Shown here piece after piece: positions 24,841-33,428 of a stretch of 40,682 bases of DNA. The position numbers were made by a program, and so were the translations under genes. Below the pieces are notes generated by a model, which searched no databases, had not been told where the DNA came from, and was given only the letters and a program-made list of their open reading frames with translations. The stretch lies in assembly GCA_039715055.1 (NCBI GenBank), contig JBDLID010000011.1, positions 1-40,682 of the forward strand, read 5' to 3'. The stretch is from JBDLID01 sp039715055 (GTDB taxonomy: Bacteria > Desulfobacterota > Desulfobulbia > Desulfobulbales > Desulfocapsaceae). The stretch's first letter is position 1. The number at the start of each line of letters is the position of its first letter.

Positions 24841-27800
24841 ATGGGAAATGCTTCTGACAGGCAGCTGCCTATGGCAAAGCCCTACCTCTACGCCGCTCTC
24901 GTTTTGTTCGTAATTTTACTGGCCGGTCATTATCTCGGCAGGGCCTATGATGAGCTGAGATTAAAAAATGTTCAGCAGGAACTTGATATTATAGTCAATC
25001 AACAAGCCCTGCTCATTCAGAAAAGGCTTGCCCAGTCGCTCAATGCAACCTATCTGCTGGCAAGACAGGTGAGACACGGTAACGGTGAAGTCAGGGACTT
25101 TGATTCCGTAGCCGGACAGCTCATCAAGAAGTATGGCGGGATCACAAATCTGCAGCTCGCACCGGACGGCATTATCCGCCAGATTTACCCATCTGCCGGC
25201 CATGAGAAGGCTATCGGCCATAACCTCCTGACCGATCCCAATCGAACCAATGCTGCCCTAAAGGCCATTGACACCGGATTGCTGACGCTTGCCGGTCCTT
25301 TTCCTCTTCTTCAGGGAGGGATCGCAGTTATCGGAAGAAATCCTGTTTTCCTCACAAAAGAAAATAAAGAGTATTTTTGGGGATTTACATCGGCTTTGAT
25401 CCTGGTTGATGAACTTCTTGCGGTCACCGAGCTGGAGGAACTGTCGAACAGAGGGTATTACTATAAACTCAGCCATGAATCTCTGGAAAACAACAGACAC
25501 GTTTCCTTTCCCGATACAGAGCTCCCTGCGGGCCTGATCCACCACTCCGTATCTTTTGACGTCCCCAACAACATCTGGACCCTGACTTTAAGTACCCGCA
25601 AGCCTGAAAAAAAATTCAACAATCTGTTTTTCCAGTTTTTATGGTTTATATGTGGTGCTCTTGTGGCCGCATCTACCTTTAATCTTCTCGGTCAGTCTGA
25701 AAGGCTGAGAAAAATTGTTCGGGAGCGTTCGGCTGAATTATTGGAAAGTGAGGAACGGTACAGAAGTATTTTTCAGAAAAGTACCTCGGTGATGCTTCTC
25801 ATTGACCCTGAAATAGATGAAATTGTTGATGCCAATGATGCAGCAGCGCTTTTTTACAGGTTGAATAAGGAGGAATTAAAAGGAAAGAAAATTTCAGATA
25901 TCAATATGCTGACAAGAGAACAGGTTTCTACCGAAATGGAAGCGGCAAGATCTGAGCAGCGGAAGCATTTTTATTTCCAGCATCAACTGGCTGATAACGA
26001 AATCAGAGATGTAGAGGTGTACAGCGGCCCTGTTGTTCTTCAAGGCAGGAAACTGCTGCTTTCCGTTATCCATGATATCACCGAGCGTTTTCAAACCCAA
26101 AAGGCCTTGGAGCAGAGTGAGGCCAACCTGAGCAAGGCGCAGCACCTCGCCCATGTTGGAAACTGGAGTTGGGATTTAGTTTCCGGCATTGTTTTGTGGT
26201 CGGATGAGCTGTATCGGATTTACGGTTTGTCCCCCCAGGAATTTGAGGTGTCTGCCGACTCCTATTTGCAATTTGTACACCCCTACGATATTGCCAAGTG
26301 TGAAATGTTCAGGGACAAGGCACTTTTGGAAAAAGAAGATTATATTTCCGGGTATCGAATTATCCGACGTGATAAGGAAGTCCGCCATATTGTGGTTCAG
26401 GGTGATGTTACCCTGGATGAGAATGGGGAGGTGACGCATCTCTTCGGAACTGTACAGGATGTCACCGACCTCAAGGCTGCTGAGGCTGCATTGAGGGAGA
26501 GTGAGGAAAAATATAAAGGGATTTTTAACGAGTCGGTTGCCGCCATCTATAGTTTTAATTCGAAAAAGCAATTTATTGATTCAAATCAGGCTGGCCTCGA
26601 TCTGCTGGGCTATTCAAGGGAAGAATTGCTGACCCTTGCAATCCCGGATGTTGACGCTGAGCCGGATATCGTTATTCCACTGCTCAACCAACTGCTTGGC
26701 GGCGAAAAGATACACAACTTTGAGCATCAACTGATCCGCAAGGATGGTGAAATCATAACTGTCCTTCATAACTCTAAACCTCTGCAGAATGATGACGGCA
26801 GCGTGGTCGGCATGCAGTCAACCCTTATTGATATCAGTGAACGTAAACGACTGCTTAAAAAGCTGCGTAAAAGCGAGGAACTGTATAGAGGACTTGTCGA
26901 ACTCTCATATGACTTTATCTGGGAGGTGGACAGAGAAGGCGTCTATACCTATGTCAGTCCCAATATAGAAAAAATTCTTGGTTACAGGCCCAATGAAATG
27001 CTCGGCAAGACTCCTTTTGACTTTATTATCGAGGAGCAAATAGATGAAATAAGAAAATTTTTCAAAAATGTAATTGATGATGCTCAACCAATCGTCGCCT
27101 TGGAAAATATCAACCGCCATAAAAACGGACATCTGATAACTCTTGAGTCCAGCGGATCACCGTTTTTTGATGAGACAGGTGAGGTTGCGGGCTACCGGGG
27201 GGTCGATCGAAATATTACCGAACGCAAAGAAATCGAAGAGGAGAAGGAAAAGATCCAGGAAGCGGTTATTGAAAGTAAGAACATGTGGGAAAAGACTTTT
27301 GATACCATTCCCCTCATGATCTGTATTCTCGATGAAAATCATAAGATTAAACGCATCAACAAGGTAATGGCCGACAGTCTGGGAAAATCATGTGCCGAGC
27401 TGATTAATACACAATGTTTCAGCTGTGTTCACTGTTCTGAATCGCCTCCTGATTACTGCCCTCACAGTAAACTGCTCAAAGACCATAAGGAACATTATGT
27501 TGAGATTTATGCAGATCACCTGAAGAGCCATCTTGCGGTGACGGTCGCCCCTCTCTACGATGCCCGGGACCGATTTATCGGTTCTGTTCATATCGCCCAG
27601 AACATCAATCGTCAGAAAGAGCAGGAAGAAAGGCTGCAAAAATTTAATGAACAACTGCAGGAGATGGTGGAGGAGCAGACCAGTGAGATCAAGAAAAAGG
27701 AAAAACTGCTTCTCCATGCAGAAAAGCTCAATGCTGTTGGACGCTTTTCCGCCTCCATTGCCCATGAGTTCAATAATCCTTTGCAGGGAGTATTAAATGT

Positions 27801-28392
27801 TGTCAAGGGTGTTCAGTCACGCTGTGCGTTGAGTGAACAGGACGATGAACTGGTTGAACTTGCCTTGAAAGAGTGTTACCGGATGAAAGATCTCATCCAG
27901 AATCTTCTCCAGTTTCATCGACCGTCCAGCGGAGTGAGAAAAGAGTTGGATATTCACCGGCTCATTGATGATGTACTTCTCTTCGCCCAAAAAGAGTTCA
28001 AGAGTAAACAGATCAAAATAATCAGAAATTACCTGGATGATCTACCAGCTGTCTGGGCGGTTGAAGATCAGATTAAGCAGGTACTGGTCAATATACTCGG
28101 CAATGGTTGTGATGCCATATCATCCCCTCATGGGGAGCTGACCATTGCAACAACTCGTTTGGACGATGAAACCCTGTGTATCAGTGTCAAAGATACAGGT
28201 GAGGGTATAAAGCCGGAGAATCTGCAGAACATTTTTGAACCGTTTTTCACAACTAAGGGTGTCACCGGAACCGGTCTTGGCCTGTCCATATCCTACGGCA
28301 TAATCACAAGCCATGGGGGGGATATCAAGGTTGAAAGTAAACCGGGAAAAGGGACGGTGTTTTTAATTACTCTGCCCATTCGAACGGAGTGA
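24841..28392 (+). CDS. Membrane histidine kinase, CHASE-PAS5-HisKA-HATPase
   Basis: This 1183-aa sensor has a membrane helix (about 14-32), a periplasmic CHASE domain (about 50-250, with the GLLTLAGPFPLLQGG-type motif) and a second helix (about 262-282). Five PAS modules follow at about 303-418, 428-548, 553-668, 677-796 and 810-925. The fifth carries a Cys cluster (C851, C859, C862, C865, C873). A coiled coil leads to HisKA with H975 (ASIAHEFNNPLQG) and an HATPase near the C-terminus (ILGNGCDAI, DTGEGI, GTGLGLS). There is no receiver of its own; the partner regulator starts 3 bases after the stop. The ATG has GAGG 7 bases upstream. The signal is unknown, but the PAS series suggests integration of redox or small-molecule cues. 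Confidence 0.95.
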   Translation: MGNASDRQLPMAKPYLYAALVLFVILLAGHYLGRAYDELRLKNVQQELDIIVNQQALLIQKRLAQSLNATYLLARQVRHGNGEVRDFDSVAGQLIKKYGGITNLQLAPDGIIRQIYPSAGHEKAIGHNLLTDPNRTNAALKAIDTGLLTLAGPFPLLQGGIAVIGRNPVFLTKENKEYFWGFTSALILVDELLAVTELEELSNRGYYYKLSHESLENNRHVSFPDTELPAGLIHHSVSFDVPNNIWTLTLSTRKPEKKFNNLFFQFLWFICGALVAASTFNLLGQSERLRKIVRERSAELLESEERYRSIFQKSTSVMLLIDPEIDEIVDANDAAALFYRLNKEELKGKKISDINMLTREQVSTEMEAARSEQRKHFYFQHQLADNEIRDVEVYSGPVVLQGRKLLLSVIHDITERFQTQKALEQSEANLSKAQHLAHVGNWSWDLVSGIVLWSDELYRIYGLSPQEFEVSADSYLQFVHPYDIAKCEMFRDKALLEKEDYISGYRIIRRDKEVRHIVVQGDVTLDENGEVTHLFGTVQDVTDLKAAEAALRESEEKYKGIFNESVAAIYSFNSKKQFIDSNQAGLDLLGYSREELLTLAIPDVDAEPDIVIPLLNQLLGGEKIHNFEHQLIRKDGEIITVLHNSKPLQNDDGSVVGMQSTLIDISERKRLLKKLRKSEELYRGLVELSYDFIWEVDREGVYTYVSPNIEKILGYRPNEMLGKTPFDFIIEEQIDEIRKFFKNVIDDAQPIVALENINRHKNGHLITLESSGSPFFDETGEVAGYRGVDRNITERKEIEEEKEKIQEAVIESKNMWEKTFDTIPLMICILDENHKIKRINKVMADSLGKSCAELINTQCFSCVHCSESPPDYCPHSKLLKDHKEHYVEIYADHLKSHLAVTVAPLYDARDRFIGSVHIAQNINRQKEQEERLQKFNEQLQEMVEEQTSEIKKKEKLLLHAEKLNAVGRFSASIAHEFNNPLQGVLNVVKGVQSRCALSEQDDELVELALKECYRMKDLIQNLLQFHRPSSGVRKELDIHRLIDDVLLFAQKEFKSKQIKIIRNYLDDLPAVWAVEDQIKQVLVNILGNGCDAISSPHGELTIATTRLDDETLCISVKDTGEGIKPENLQNIFEPFFTTKGVTGTGLGLSISYGIITSHGGDIKVESKPGKGTVFLITLPIRTE

Positions 28393-28395
28393 ACG

Positions 28396-28986
28396 ATGCA
28401 GAAAAAAATATTGATCGTTGATGACGAAATACTCATCCTGAAAAGTTTGCAGGCCGATCTTAAACAGGCTGGTTATGAAACGGCTGTGGCAGGAGGCGGT
28501 GAAGAAGCGCTTGGCATACTGGCGGAGCAGCCCTGTAAACTCATTATTACTGACCTGATGATGGAGGGGCTCACCGGAATTGAGCTTATAGAAAAAATCC
28601 GTGACCTGAAACTGGATATTCCTGTCATCATCATTACCGCCTATGGCGAACTGAACACAGCCATTGCGGCCATGCGCCTTGGCGCTGCCGATTACCTTTT
28701 GAAACCGTTCAACAGTGAGGAACTGATCCTGCGGATTAAAAACTGTCTGGAGAAACAGGAACTGCTGCAGAAGGTGGATTTGTATGAGAAAATTTTGCCG
28801 GTCTGTATGTTCTGCAAGAAAATAAGAGATGACACAGGCACCGGGCACGGCAAAGGTGAATGGAAAACCTTTGAAGATTATTTAACCACCCAGGGAGACC
28901 TGCAGGTGAGTCATGGCCTCTGCCGCGACTGCTGTGCTGAGCACTATGGAGATCTGGGACTCTGTGAAGACGATAAGGGGGGATAA
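28396..28986 (+). CDS. Response regulator with C-terminal cysteine motif
   Basis: This 196-aa protein has a receiver (1-120) with phosphorylation site D53 (ITDLMMEGLTG), T81 and K103, followed by a 75-residue tail. The tail has C137-x2-C140-KKIRDD, a conserved aromatic stretch and SHGLCRDCC (C176, C179, C180). This Cys-rich tail is common at the ends of sensor proteins in deltaproteobacteria, where its function is not established; metal or redox sensing is a guess. There is no DNA-binding domain. It starts 3 bases after the CHASE kinase stop and is surely its cotranscribed partner. A strong terminator follows at 29039-29071. Confidence 0.93.
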   Translation: MQKKILIVDDEILILKSLQADLKQAGYETAVAGGGEEALGILAEQPCKLIITDLMMEGLTGIELIEKIRDLKLDIPVIIITAYGELNTAIAAMRLGAADYLLKPFNSEELILRIKNCLEKQELLQKVDLYEKILPVCMFCKKIRDDTGTGHGKGEWKTFEDYLTTQGDLQVSHGLCRDCCAEHYGDLGLCEDDKGG

Positions 28987-29032
28987 TGGAGACCTGCAAC
29001 ATGCATCGGTCTTTATAGGCCATATAGCCAAT

Positions 29033-29071
29033 AAAAAAGCGAACAGGCTGATTGTCCTGTTCGCTTTTTTT
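29033..29071. terminator. Bidirectional Rho-independent terminator
   Basis: A 9-bp perfect stem GCGAACAGG (29039-29047) / CCTGTTCGC (29056-29064) with an 8-base loop is followed by T7 (29065-29071) and preceded by A6 (29033-29038). It can end the kinase-regulator operon on the plus strand and the tRNA-His transcript on the minus strand, only 8 bases beyond the tRNA 3' end. Confidence 0.85.
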
Positions 29072-29078
29072 GTTTCTA

Positions 29079-29156
29079 TGGGGTGAGTGATGGGACTTGA
29101 ACCCACGACCTCCTGGGCCACAACCAGGTGCTACCACCAGCTGAGCTACACCCACC
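29079..29156 (-). tRNA. trnH: tRNA-His(GTG)
   Basis: On the minus strand this folds as a full cloverleaf. The acceptor GTGGGTG pairs with CACTCAC (one G-U), and an extra 5' G (29156) faces C73, the hallmark of tRNA-His. The anticodon arm is CCTGG-TTGTGGC-CCAGG, with anticodon GTG at 29119-29121. The T arm is GTGGG-TTCAAGT-CCCAT. The terminal CCA is encoded (29081-29079). A good promoter lies just upstream. Confidence 0.97.
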
Positions 29157-29178
29157 GCCGAAATCGTTATGGAGACCT

Positions 29179-29207
29179 TTTATACCCAGTGGCTAAGGGT
29201 TTGGCAA
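29179..29207 (-). promoter_or_regulatory. Promoter of the tRNA-His gene
   Basis: On the minus strand, TTGCCA (29207-29202), a 17-base spacer and TATAAA (29184-29179) match sigma-70 consensus well. Transcription would start about 15 bases before the tRNA. Confidence 0.6.
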
Positions 29208-29344
29208 GGGGAAAGTGGGGTCACATTTCAACAACCGCTGAAAGGATTCATAACTTGAGAAAATAAATTGAGATTGGATAAAAAAATGAGTAATATCATG
29301 GTGGTTTTCAAATTCAGAAAAATTTATTTTGAATATCTGTTCAA

Positions 29345-30190
29345 TTGGTCATTTTTTCCAGAACAATAATTTTTCAGTGGAAGACCTTGTATAAGAGACT
29401 GATTACAAATAAATTTCAGTTTATTGTTCTCCCGGCCATTCTCCTGTTCCTTTTGGTGGGAACTGGTCTGTCCCGGGCAGAAACTATTCTGCTGGCCGCT
29501 GATGCCTGGCCGCCGTTCAACGCAGTTCCCGGTGACGAACATCAAGGCTATATGGTCGATATTGCCAAGGAGATTTTTGAAAAAGAAGGCCACACGGTAA
29601 AATATGTCATTCTTCCATGGAAAAGGGCGTTGACAGAGGTTGAAAAGGGGACTGTCCACGGAGTCATCGGGGCGTCAAAAGGTGACGGGCAAGGATTGGT
29701 TTTTCCCAGGCAGGAACTGGCCCGCAATGTACTTTCTTTTTATAAAAAAAAGGGTGATTCTTTCCGCTTTACCGGTGAAAAATCCCTTCCGGGAGTGCGC
29801 CTTGGGGTGATTAAGGGATATGACTATCGTAAATGGCTTAACAGTTATATCCAAAAAAACCATGAAGACTTATCCCGCATTGAAGTGATAACCGGTAATG
29901 ATCCTCTGCAGCGTAATCTTAAAAAACTTCTGGCCGGCAGACTTGGTGCGGTTGTGGATAACGAGGCGGCCATTCGTTCAGTAGCCAAATCAATGGGAAT
30001 ATTGTCACAGATCGAAGTTGCTGGTTACGGAACGGAACCGTCCTACTGCTACATTGCTTTTTCACCAAAGAAGCCGTCGTCTCAAGGCTATGCGGATATC
30101 CTCTCCAGGGGGATATTCAATATGCGGGCCCGCGGTCGTCTGGCGGAAATTCTTTCAATCTACGGACTGACAGACTGGCGTTCTGAATAA
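29345..30190 (+). CDS. Periplasmic solute-binding protein, family 3 (amino-acid type)
   Basis: This 281-aa protein has a signal sequence whose hydrophobic core lies at about 28-44, ending in SRAE. The mature part is a type 2 periplasmic-binding fold of ABC family 3: LAADAWPPFN near the start, GYMVDIAKEIF, LPWKRAL and a second lobe with LGVIKGYDYRKWL. No ABC permease gene is near. It sits 13 bases before a membrane hybrid kinase and probably binds the ligand that the kinase senses, or is a sensing protein in its own right. The start is uncertain: TTG at 29345 has no ribosome binding site, and TTG at 29387 gives a shorter, more typical signal peptide but its GGAAG is very close. Confidence 0.85.
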   Translation: MVIFSRTIIFQWKTLYKRLITNKFQFIVLPAILLFLLVGTGLSRAETILLAADAWPPFNAVPGDEHQGYMVDIAKEIFEKEGHTVKYVILPWKRALTEVEKGTVHGVIGASKGDGQGLVFPRQELARNVLSFYKKKGDSFRFTGEKSLPGVRLGVIKGYDYRKWLNSYIQKNHEDLSRIEVITGNDPLQRNLKKLLAGRLGAVVDNEAAIRSVAKSMGILSQIEVAGYGTEPSYCYIAFSPKKPSSQGYADILSRGIFNMRARGRLAEILSIYGLTDWRSE

Positions 30191-30203
30191 CAAAGGGAAA
30201 AAC

Positions 30204-32444
30204 GTGAGTAACCTTTCTTTTCGCAGGCTTCCACTTCTCAATAAGCTCGTCCTCTGTGTTTTCGTCTTTGCCCTTGTCCTTGCCGTTTTTACTTCTATTG
30301 TTAATTTTTATTTTGCAAAAAGCAAGCTGGTCAGGGAGTCTGAGGAAGCCATAGAAAGCCTCCAGCATAGTCAGTTGAAGACATTGGCCAACAGTATCTG
30401 GAGTTATGACCAGGAGGCCATAAATATCCAGCTGCAGTCCATAGTCGATTTGCCCCATGTGGCCGGTGTTATTTTGCGTCCCATTGAAGGTGAAGTGTCC
30501 AGTTTCGGAGTAGATCCTGGAAGTCATGGTGGGGGGGGGAAAAAAACATTTACCCTCAACTATCGTAAACACGATAAAATTGAGATGCTGGGTGAGATAA
30601 CCTTTATTATTGACACGGAAAATATTCAGACCCGCGTATTCAGTGATATCCTCATGTCGTTGGCTCTTGAAGTCGGGGTAATGTTCGTAACCTGCATTTT
30701 TATTGTATTTCTTTTCATGACGCTTTTTAACCGTCATCTCAACAAGATAGTGAGCTATGCAGACTCTCTTGGCATCGACTCAATGGAGCATCCCCTGCAA
30801 CTCCACCGAAACGGAAATGATCCTGTAAACAACAGAAAAAACCCCGATGAACTTGACCGTATTGTTGCCGCTTTAAATGATATGCGCAAACGGCTTCATG
30901 AGGGGATGCGCTCCCAGCAGGCGGCAGAAAAAGATATGCTGAGGGAGAAGATCTTTTCAGATACGCTGATGAACAGTCTGCCCATGCTGTTCTTCGTCTA
31001 CAACGAGGATTTGAGACCTGTGCGTTACAACACCATGTTTGCACAGCGTCTCGGCGGCAGTGAGGAGAAAATATGGAATACAAATATCCTGACCAGAATA
31101 GATGACGATGACAGGCAGCATGTGGTTGAAGCCATCAAAACATTGTTTCAGGACGGTAAAACCTTTGAGATGGAGGCTTCACTGATCTCTATCACTGGAG
31201 AACCGGTTCCTTATTATCTAAGTTGTACGCTGCTTGTTGAGGAGGGAGAAAAATACCTGATCGGGCTCGGTAAAGATGTCTCAGATAGGAAAAAGCTGGA
31301 GGGTGAGCTGCATCAGGCCCAGAAAATGGAGGCTATCGGAACTCTGGCTGGAGGCATTGCCCACGATTTCAACAACATCTTAAGTGCTATCATGGGCAAC
31401 GCCCAGCTGACCCAGCTTAAACTTGATCGCGACACCCCTGTGTCTTCATATCTTGATGGCATTCTTCGAGCTACCCAAAGGGCCAAGGATCTGGTTCGCC
31501 AGATCCTGACGTTTTCCCGTAAGCAGGATCATGAGGAAAAACCGATCCAGCTGGATCTGCTGGTCAAGGAGGTTCTCAAGCTGTTAAGGTCCTCCATTCC
31601 CTCAACAATCGAGATCCGTCAGGACATCAGATCGAGCGCCAGAATCATGGCGGACCCGACCCAGATACACCAGGTGATCATGAATCTCTGCACCAACGGT
31701 TATCATGCCATGCAGAAATCAGGGGGGATTTTGTCGCTTGTTCTTCATGAGGTGCAGATTTCTCCTGACAGTATGGAGACATCAGTAGATATTCCTCCTG
31801 GAAATTACCTGCGTCTTGAGGTTTCAGATACCGGGCACGGACTTAACAAGGCAACCCGGGAAAAGATCTTCGAGCCTTATTTTACGACTAAGGGGCAGGG
31901 GGAGGGAACAGGGCTGGGGCTGGCAGTGGTGCACGGTATTGTCGAGACCCACGGTGGCCATATCACCGTGTACAGTGAACCGGATAAAGGAACTACCTTT
32001 CGCATTTTCTTTCCCTGTCTCGCAGAATCGGGTGAAGAAGAAGAGCGTTCGAAACAGGGAGCGGAGGAACTGCCGGGAGGGAATGAACATCTTTACGTAG
32101 TGGACGATGAACCGGAGATTCTGGAAATGCTCTCCGACCTGCTGGTCCAGCACGGTTATGAGGTGAGCCTTTTTCAGGACAGTGAAGAGGCCCTCGCGTC
32201 ATTCATCAAGGACCCCTCTGCCGTTGACCTTGTACTCACCGATCTCACCATGCCGAAGCTAACAGGGTATGAACTGGCCCTGGAGATGCTCTCCATGCGC
32301 AAGGAACTGCCTGTCATTCTCTGCACCGGTTTCAGTCAATCCGTTCACCGTGACGACGCTATGGCCGCCGGCCTTAAGGGATTTCTGCAGAAACCCGTTG
32401 ATATCAGTGAACTGATGTCAATGCTGCGTCAGCACCTCGACTGA
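30204..32444 (+). CDS. Membrane hybrid histidine kinase with PAS and receiver
   Basis: This 746-aa sensor starts at GTG with an AAAGGG site. It has a membrane helix (about 12-33), a periplasmic domain (about 35-150), a second helix (about 152-174), a HAMP-like linker, PAS (about 250-362), HisKA with H387 (AGGIAHDFNNILSA), HATPase (MNLCTNGYHAM, DTGHG, GTGLGLAV) and a C-terminal receiver with D680 and K730. A G9 run followed by A7 (30531-30546) encodes GGGGKK at 109-114 in the periplasmic domain. It is cotranscribed with the binding protein 13 bases upstream, so the two likely form a ligand-sensing pair. There is no separate response regulator next to it; the internal receiver may pass phosphate on. 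Confidence 0.94.
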   Translation: MSNLSFRRLPLLNKLVLCVFVFALVLAVFTSIVNFYFAKSKLVRESEEAIESLQHSQLKTLANSIWSYDQEAINIQLQSIVDLPHVAGVILRPIEGEVSSFGVDPGSHGGGGKKTFTLNYRKHDKIEMLGEITFIIDTENIQTRVFSDILMSLALEVGVMFVTCIFIVFLFMTLFNRHLNKIVSYADSLGIDSMEHPLQLHRNGNDPVNNRKNPDELDRIVAALNDMRKRLHEGMRSQQAAEKDMLREKIFSDTLMNSLPMLFFVYNEDLRPVRYNTMFAQRLGGSEEKIWNTNILTRIDDDDRQHVVEAIKTLFQDGKTFEMEASLISITGEPVPYYLSCTLLVEEGEKYLIGLGKDVSDRKKLEGELHQAQKMEAIGTLAGGIAHDFNNILSAIMGNAQLTQLKLDRDTPVSSYLDGILRATQRAKDLVRQILTFSRKQDHEEKPIQLDLLVKEVLKLLRSSIPSTIEIRQDIRSSARIMADPTQIHQVIMNLCTNGYHAMQKSGGILSLVLHEVQISPDSMETSVDIPPGNYLRLEVSDTGHGLNKATREKIFEPYFTTKGQGEGTGLGLAVVHGIVETHGGHITVYSEPDKGTTFRIFFPCLAESGEEEERSKQGAEELPGGNEHLYVVDDEPEILEMLSDLLVQHGYEVSLFQDSEEALASFIKDPSAVDLVLTDLTMPKLTGYELALEMLSMRKELPVILCTGFSQSVHRDDAMAAGLKGFLQKPVDISELMSMLRQHLD

Positions 32445-32474
32445 TACCTCTCAGCCACAGCGACTCAGCCAAAG

Positions 32475-32489
32475 GGTGAATATTTCACC
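32475..32489. terminator. Small hairpin between convergent genes
   Basis: GGTGAA-TAT-TTCACC gives a 6-bp stem between the kinase gene and the convergent zinc-ribbon gene. There is no T-run after it, so termination activity is doubtful. Confidence 0.2.
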
Positions 32490-32523
32490 AGCTAATGTAG
32501 TTTCAGAGTCTTTTATTGCCGGG

Positions 32524-33174
32524 CTACAGATCCTCTTTGCAGTGCAAACATTTTTTAGCCTGGGCTTTGATGATCTCACTGCAATAGGGACACTCTTTCT
32601 TGTAATTTGCGCTCAGCATTGAACTGATGACCATATTGACCTCCTGCTCCAGGGATGTGTCACGGAAGGTGTGGTTGCGCAGCGGATCAATGCAGGAGAG
32701 ATCGTTGAGCGGTTCGAGCAGAGAAATGGCCCGTTTGCGCCCCTCAAGACCAGCAGCTTCATCAAGGATGAGAGTCATCACCGGCTTCAGGTCTTTGTCA
32801 CCAACACAGTGGTCAAGTGCCTCCAGAGCTTTCTTTTCCTGCTGATAACGCTCATTCTGACTCTTCATGTCTTCGGGGTTGATAATGGAGCCGGTAAAGG
32901 CGATTTTAGAGGCCACCATCATCACGTTCAACTCTTTGGAGCCCGGCAGCTGCATATTGCGAAAAGTGGCCTTGTGACCGTAGTTGACCTCGACCTTTTC
33001 CCAGCCGCCCTTAAAGGTCGGACAGTCATCGTTGAGGCAGATGAAAAGAACCTCTGATCCCCAGCCGAGCCCGTCGCCGATATGGATGGGCGGGGCCTCG
33101 CAGCAGGACATTTTTGTTTTGCAGGTGGGACAGATGTGGACCTCGTCCAGGACTGCAGTGTTTTGAATCACCAT
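32524..33174 (-). CDS. Double zinc-ribbon protein of unknown function
   Basis: This 216-aa cytoplasmic protein has cysteine clusters at both ends: C15-x2-C18, C24/C25, C46 and C51 at the N-terminus, and CPYC...CLHC (C195, C198, C209, C212) at the C-terminus. The ends look like zinc ribbons. The middle is helical and may hold HEAT-like repeats (ALDHCVGDKDLKPVMTLI, then GRKRAISLLEPLND). It has no signal peptide. The ATG at 33174 has AAAGGAG 8 bases upstream. It follows the 41-codon gene on the same strand by about 130 bases and may share its transcript. I do not recognise a named family; a nucleic-acid or protein adaptor role is only a guess. Confidence 0.85.
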   Translation of the reverse strand: MVIQNTAVLDEVHICPTCKTKMSCCEAPPIHIGDGLGWGSEVLFICLNDDCPTFKGGWEKVEVNYGHKATFRNMQLPGSKELNVMMVASKIAFTGSIINPEDMKSQNERYQQEKKALEALDHCVGDKDLKPVMTLILDEAAGLEGRKRAISLLEPLNDLSCIDPLRNHTFRDTSLEQEVNMVISSMLSANYKKECPYCSEIIKAQAKKCLHCKEDL

Positions 33175-33302
33175 GGTGTTGCTCCTTTTGACTTCTATAT
33201 TGAAAAAAATTATCGATTTTGTGATTTCAGCGGGATGTTATTACTCTGAGAGGACCCGGGAAGTGGACAACTGGCGCCTTCCGACCGGAAAGAACTGGAA
33301 CC

Positions 33303-33428
33303 TCAACCAGGGCCGCCACGACTTGCGAGGAAGAGGTAGAGCAGGATCCATCCTCCGATTGTAATATAAATCAGTACACTGGAGGATACTCCTCTGCTGT
33401 CATCATTGATCTGTTCTTCGCTGCTCAT
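33303..33428 (-). CDS. 41-aa single-pass membrane peptide, coupled to the upstream prephenate gene
   Basis: A short frame starts at the ATG at 33428, overlapping the stop of the prephenate dehydratase/dehydrogenase gene by ATGA, and ends at TGA (33303-33305). The peptide has an acidic N-terminus (SSEEQINDDSRG), one hydrophobic helix (VLIYITIGGWILLYLFLA) and a short SRGGPG tail. The stop-start overlap, the typical membrane helix with Gly-Trp, and full use of the gap support a real gene. The negative N-terminus and Arg at the C-terminal side suggest N-out, C-in topology. Function is unknown. Confidence 0.65.
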   Translation of the reverse strand: MSSEEQINDDSRGVSSSVLIYITIGGWILLYLFLASRGGPG

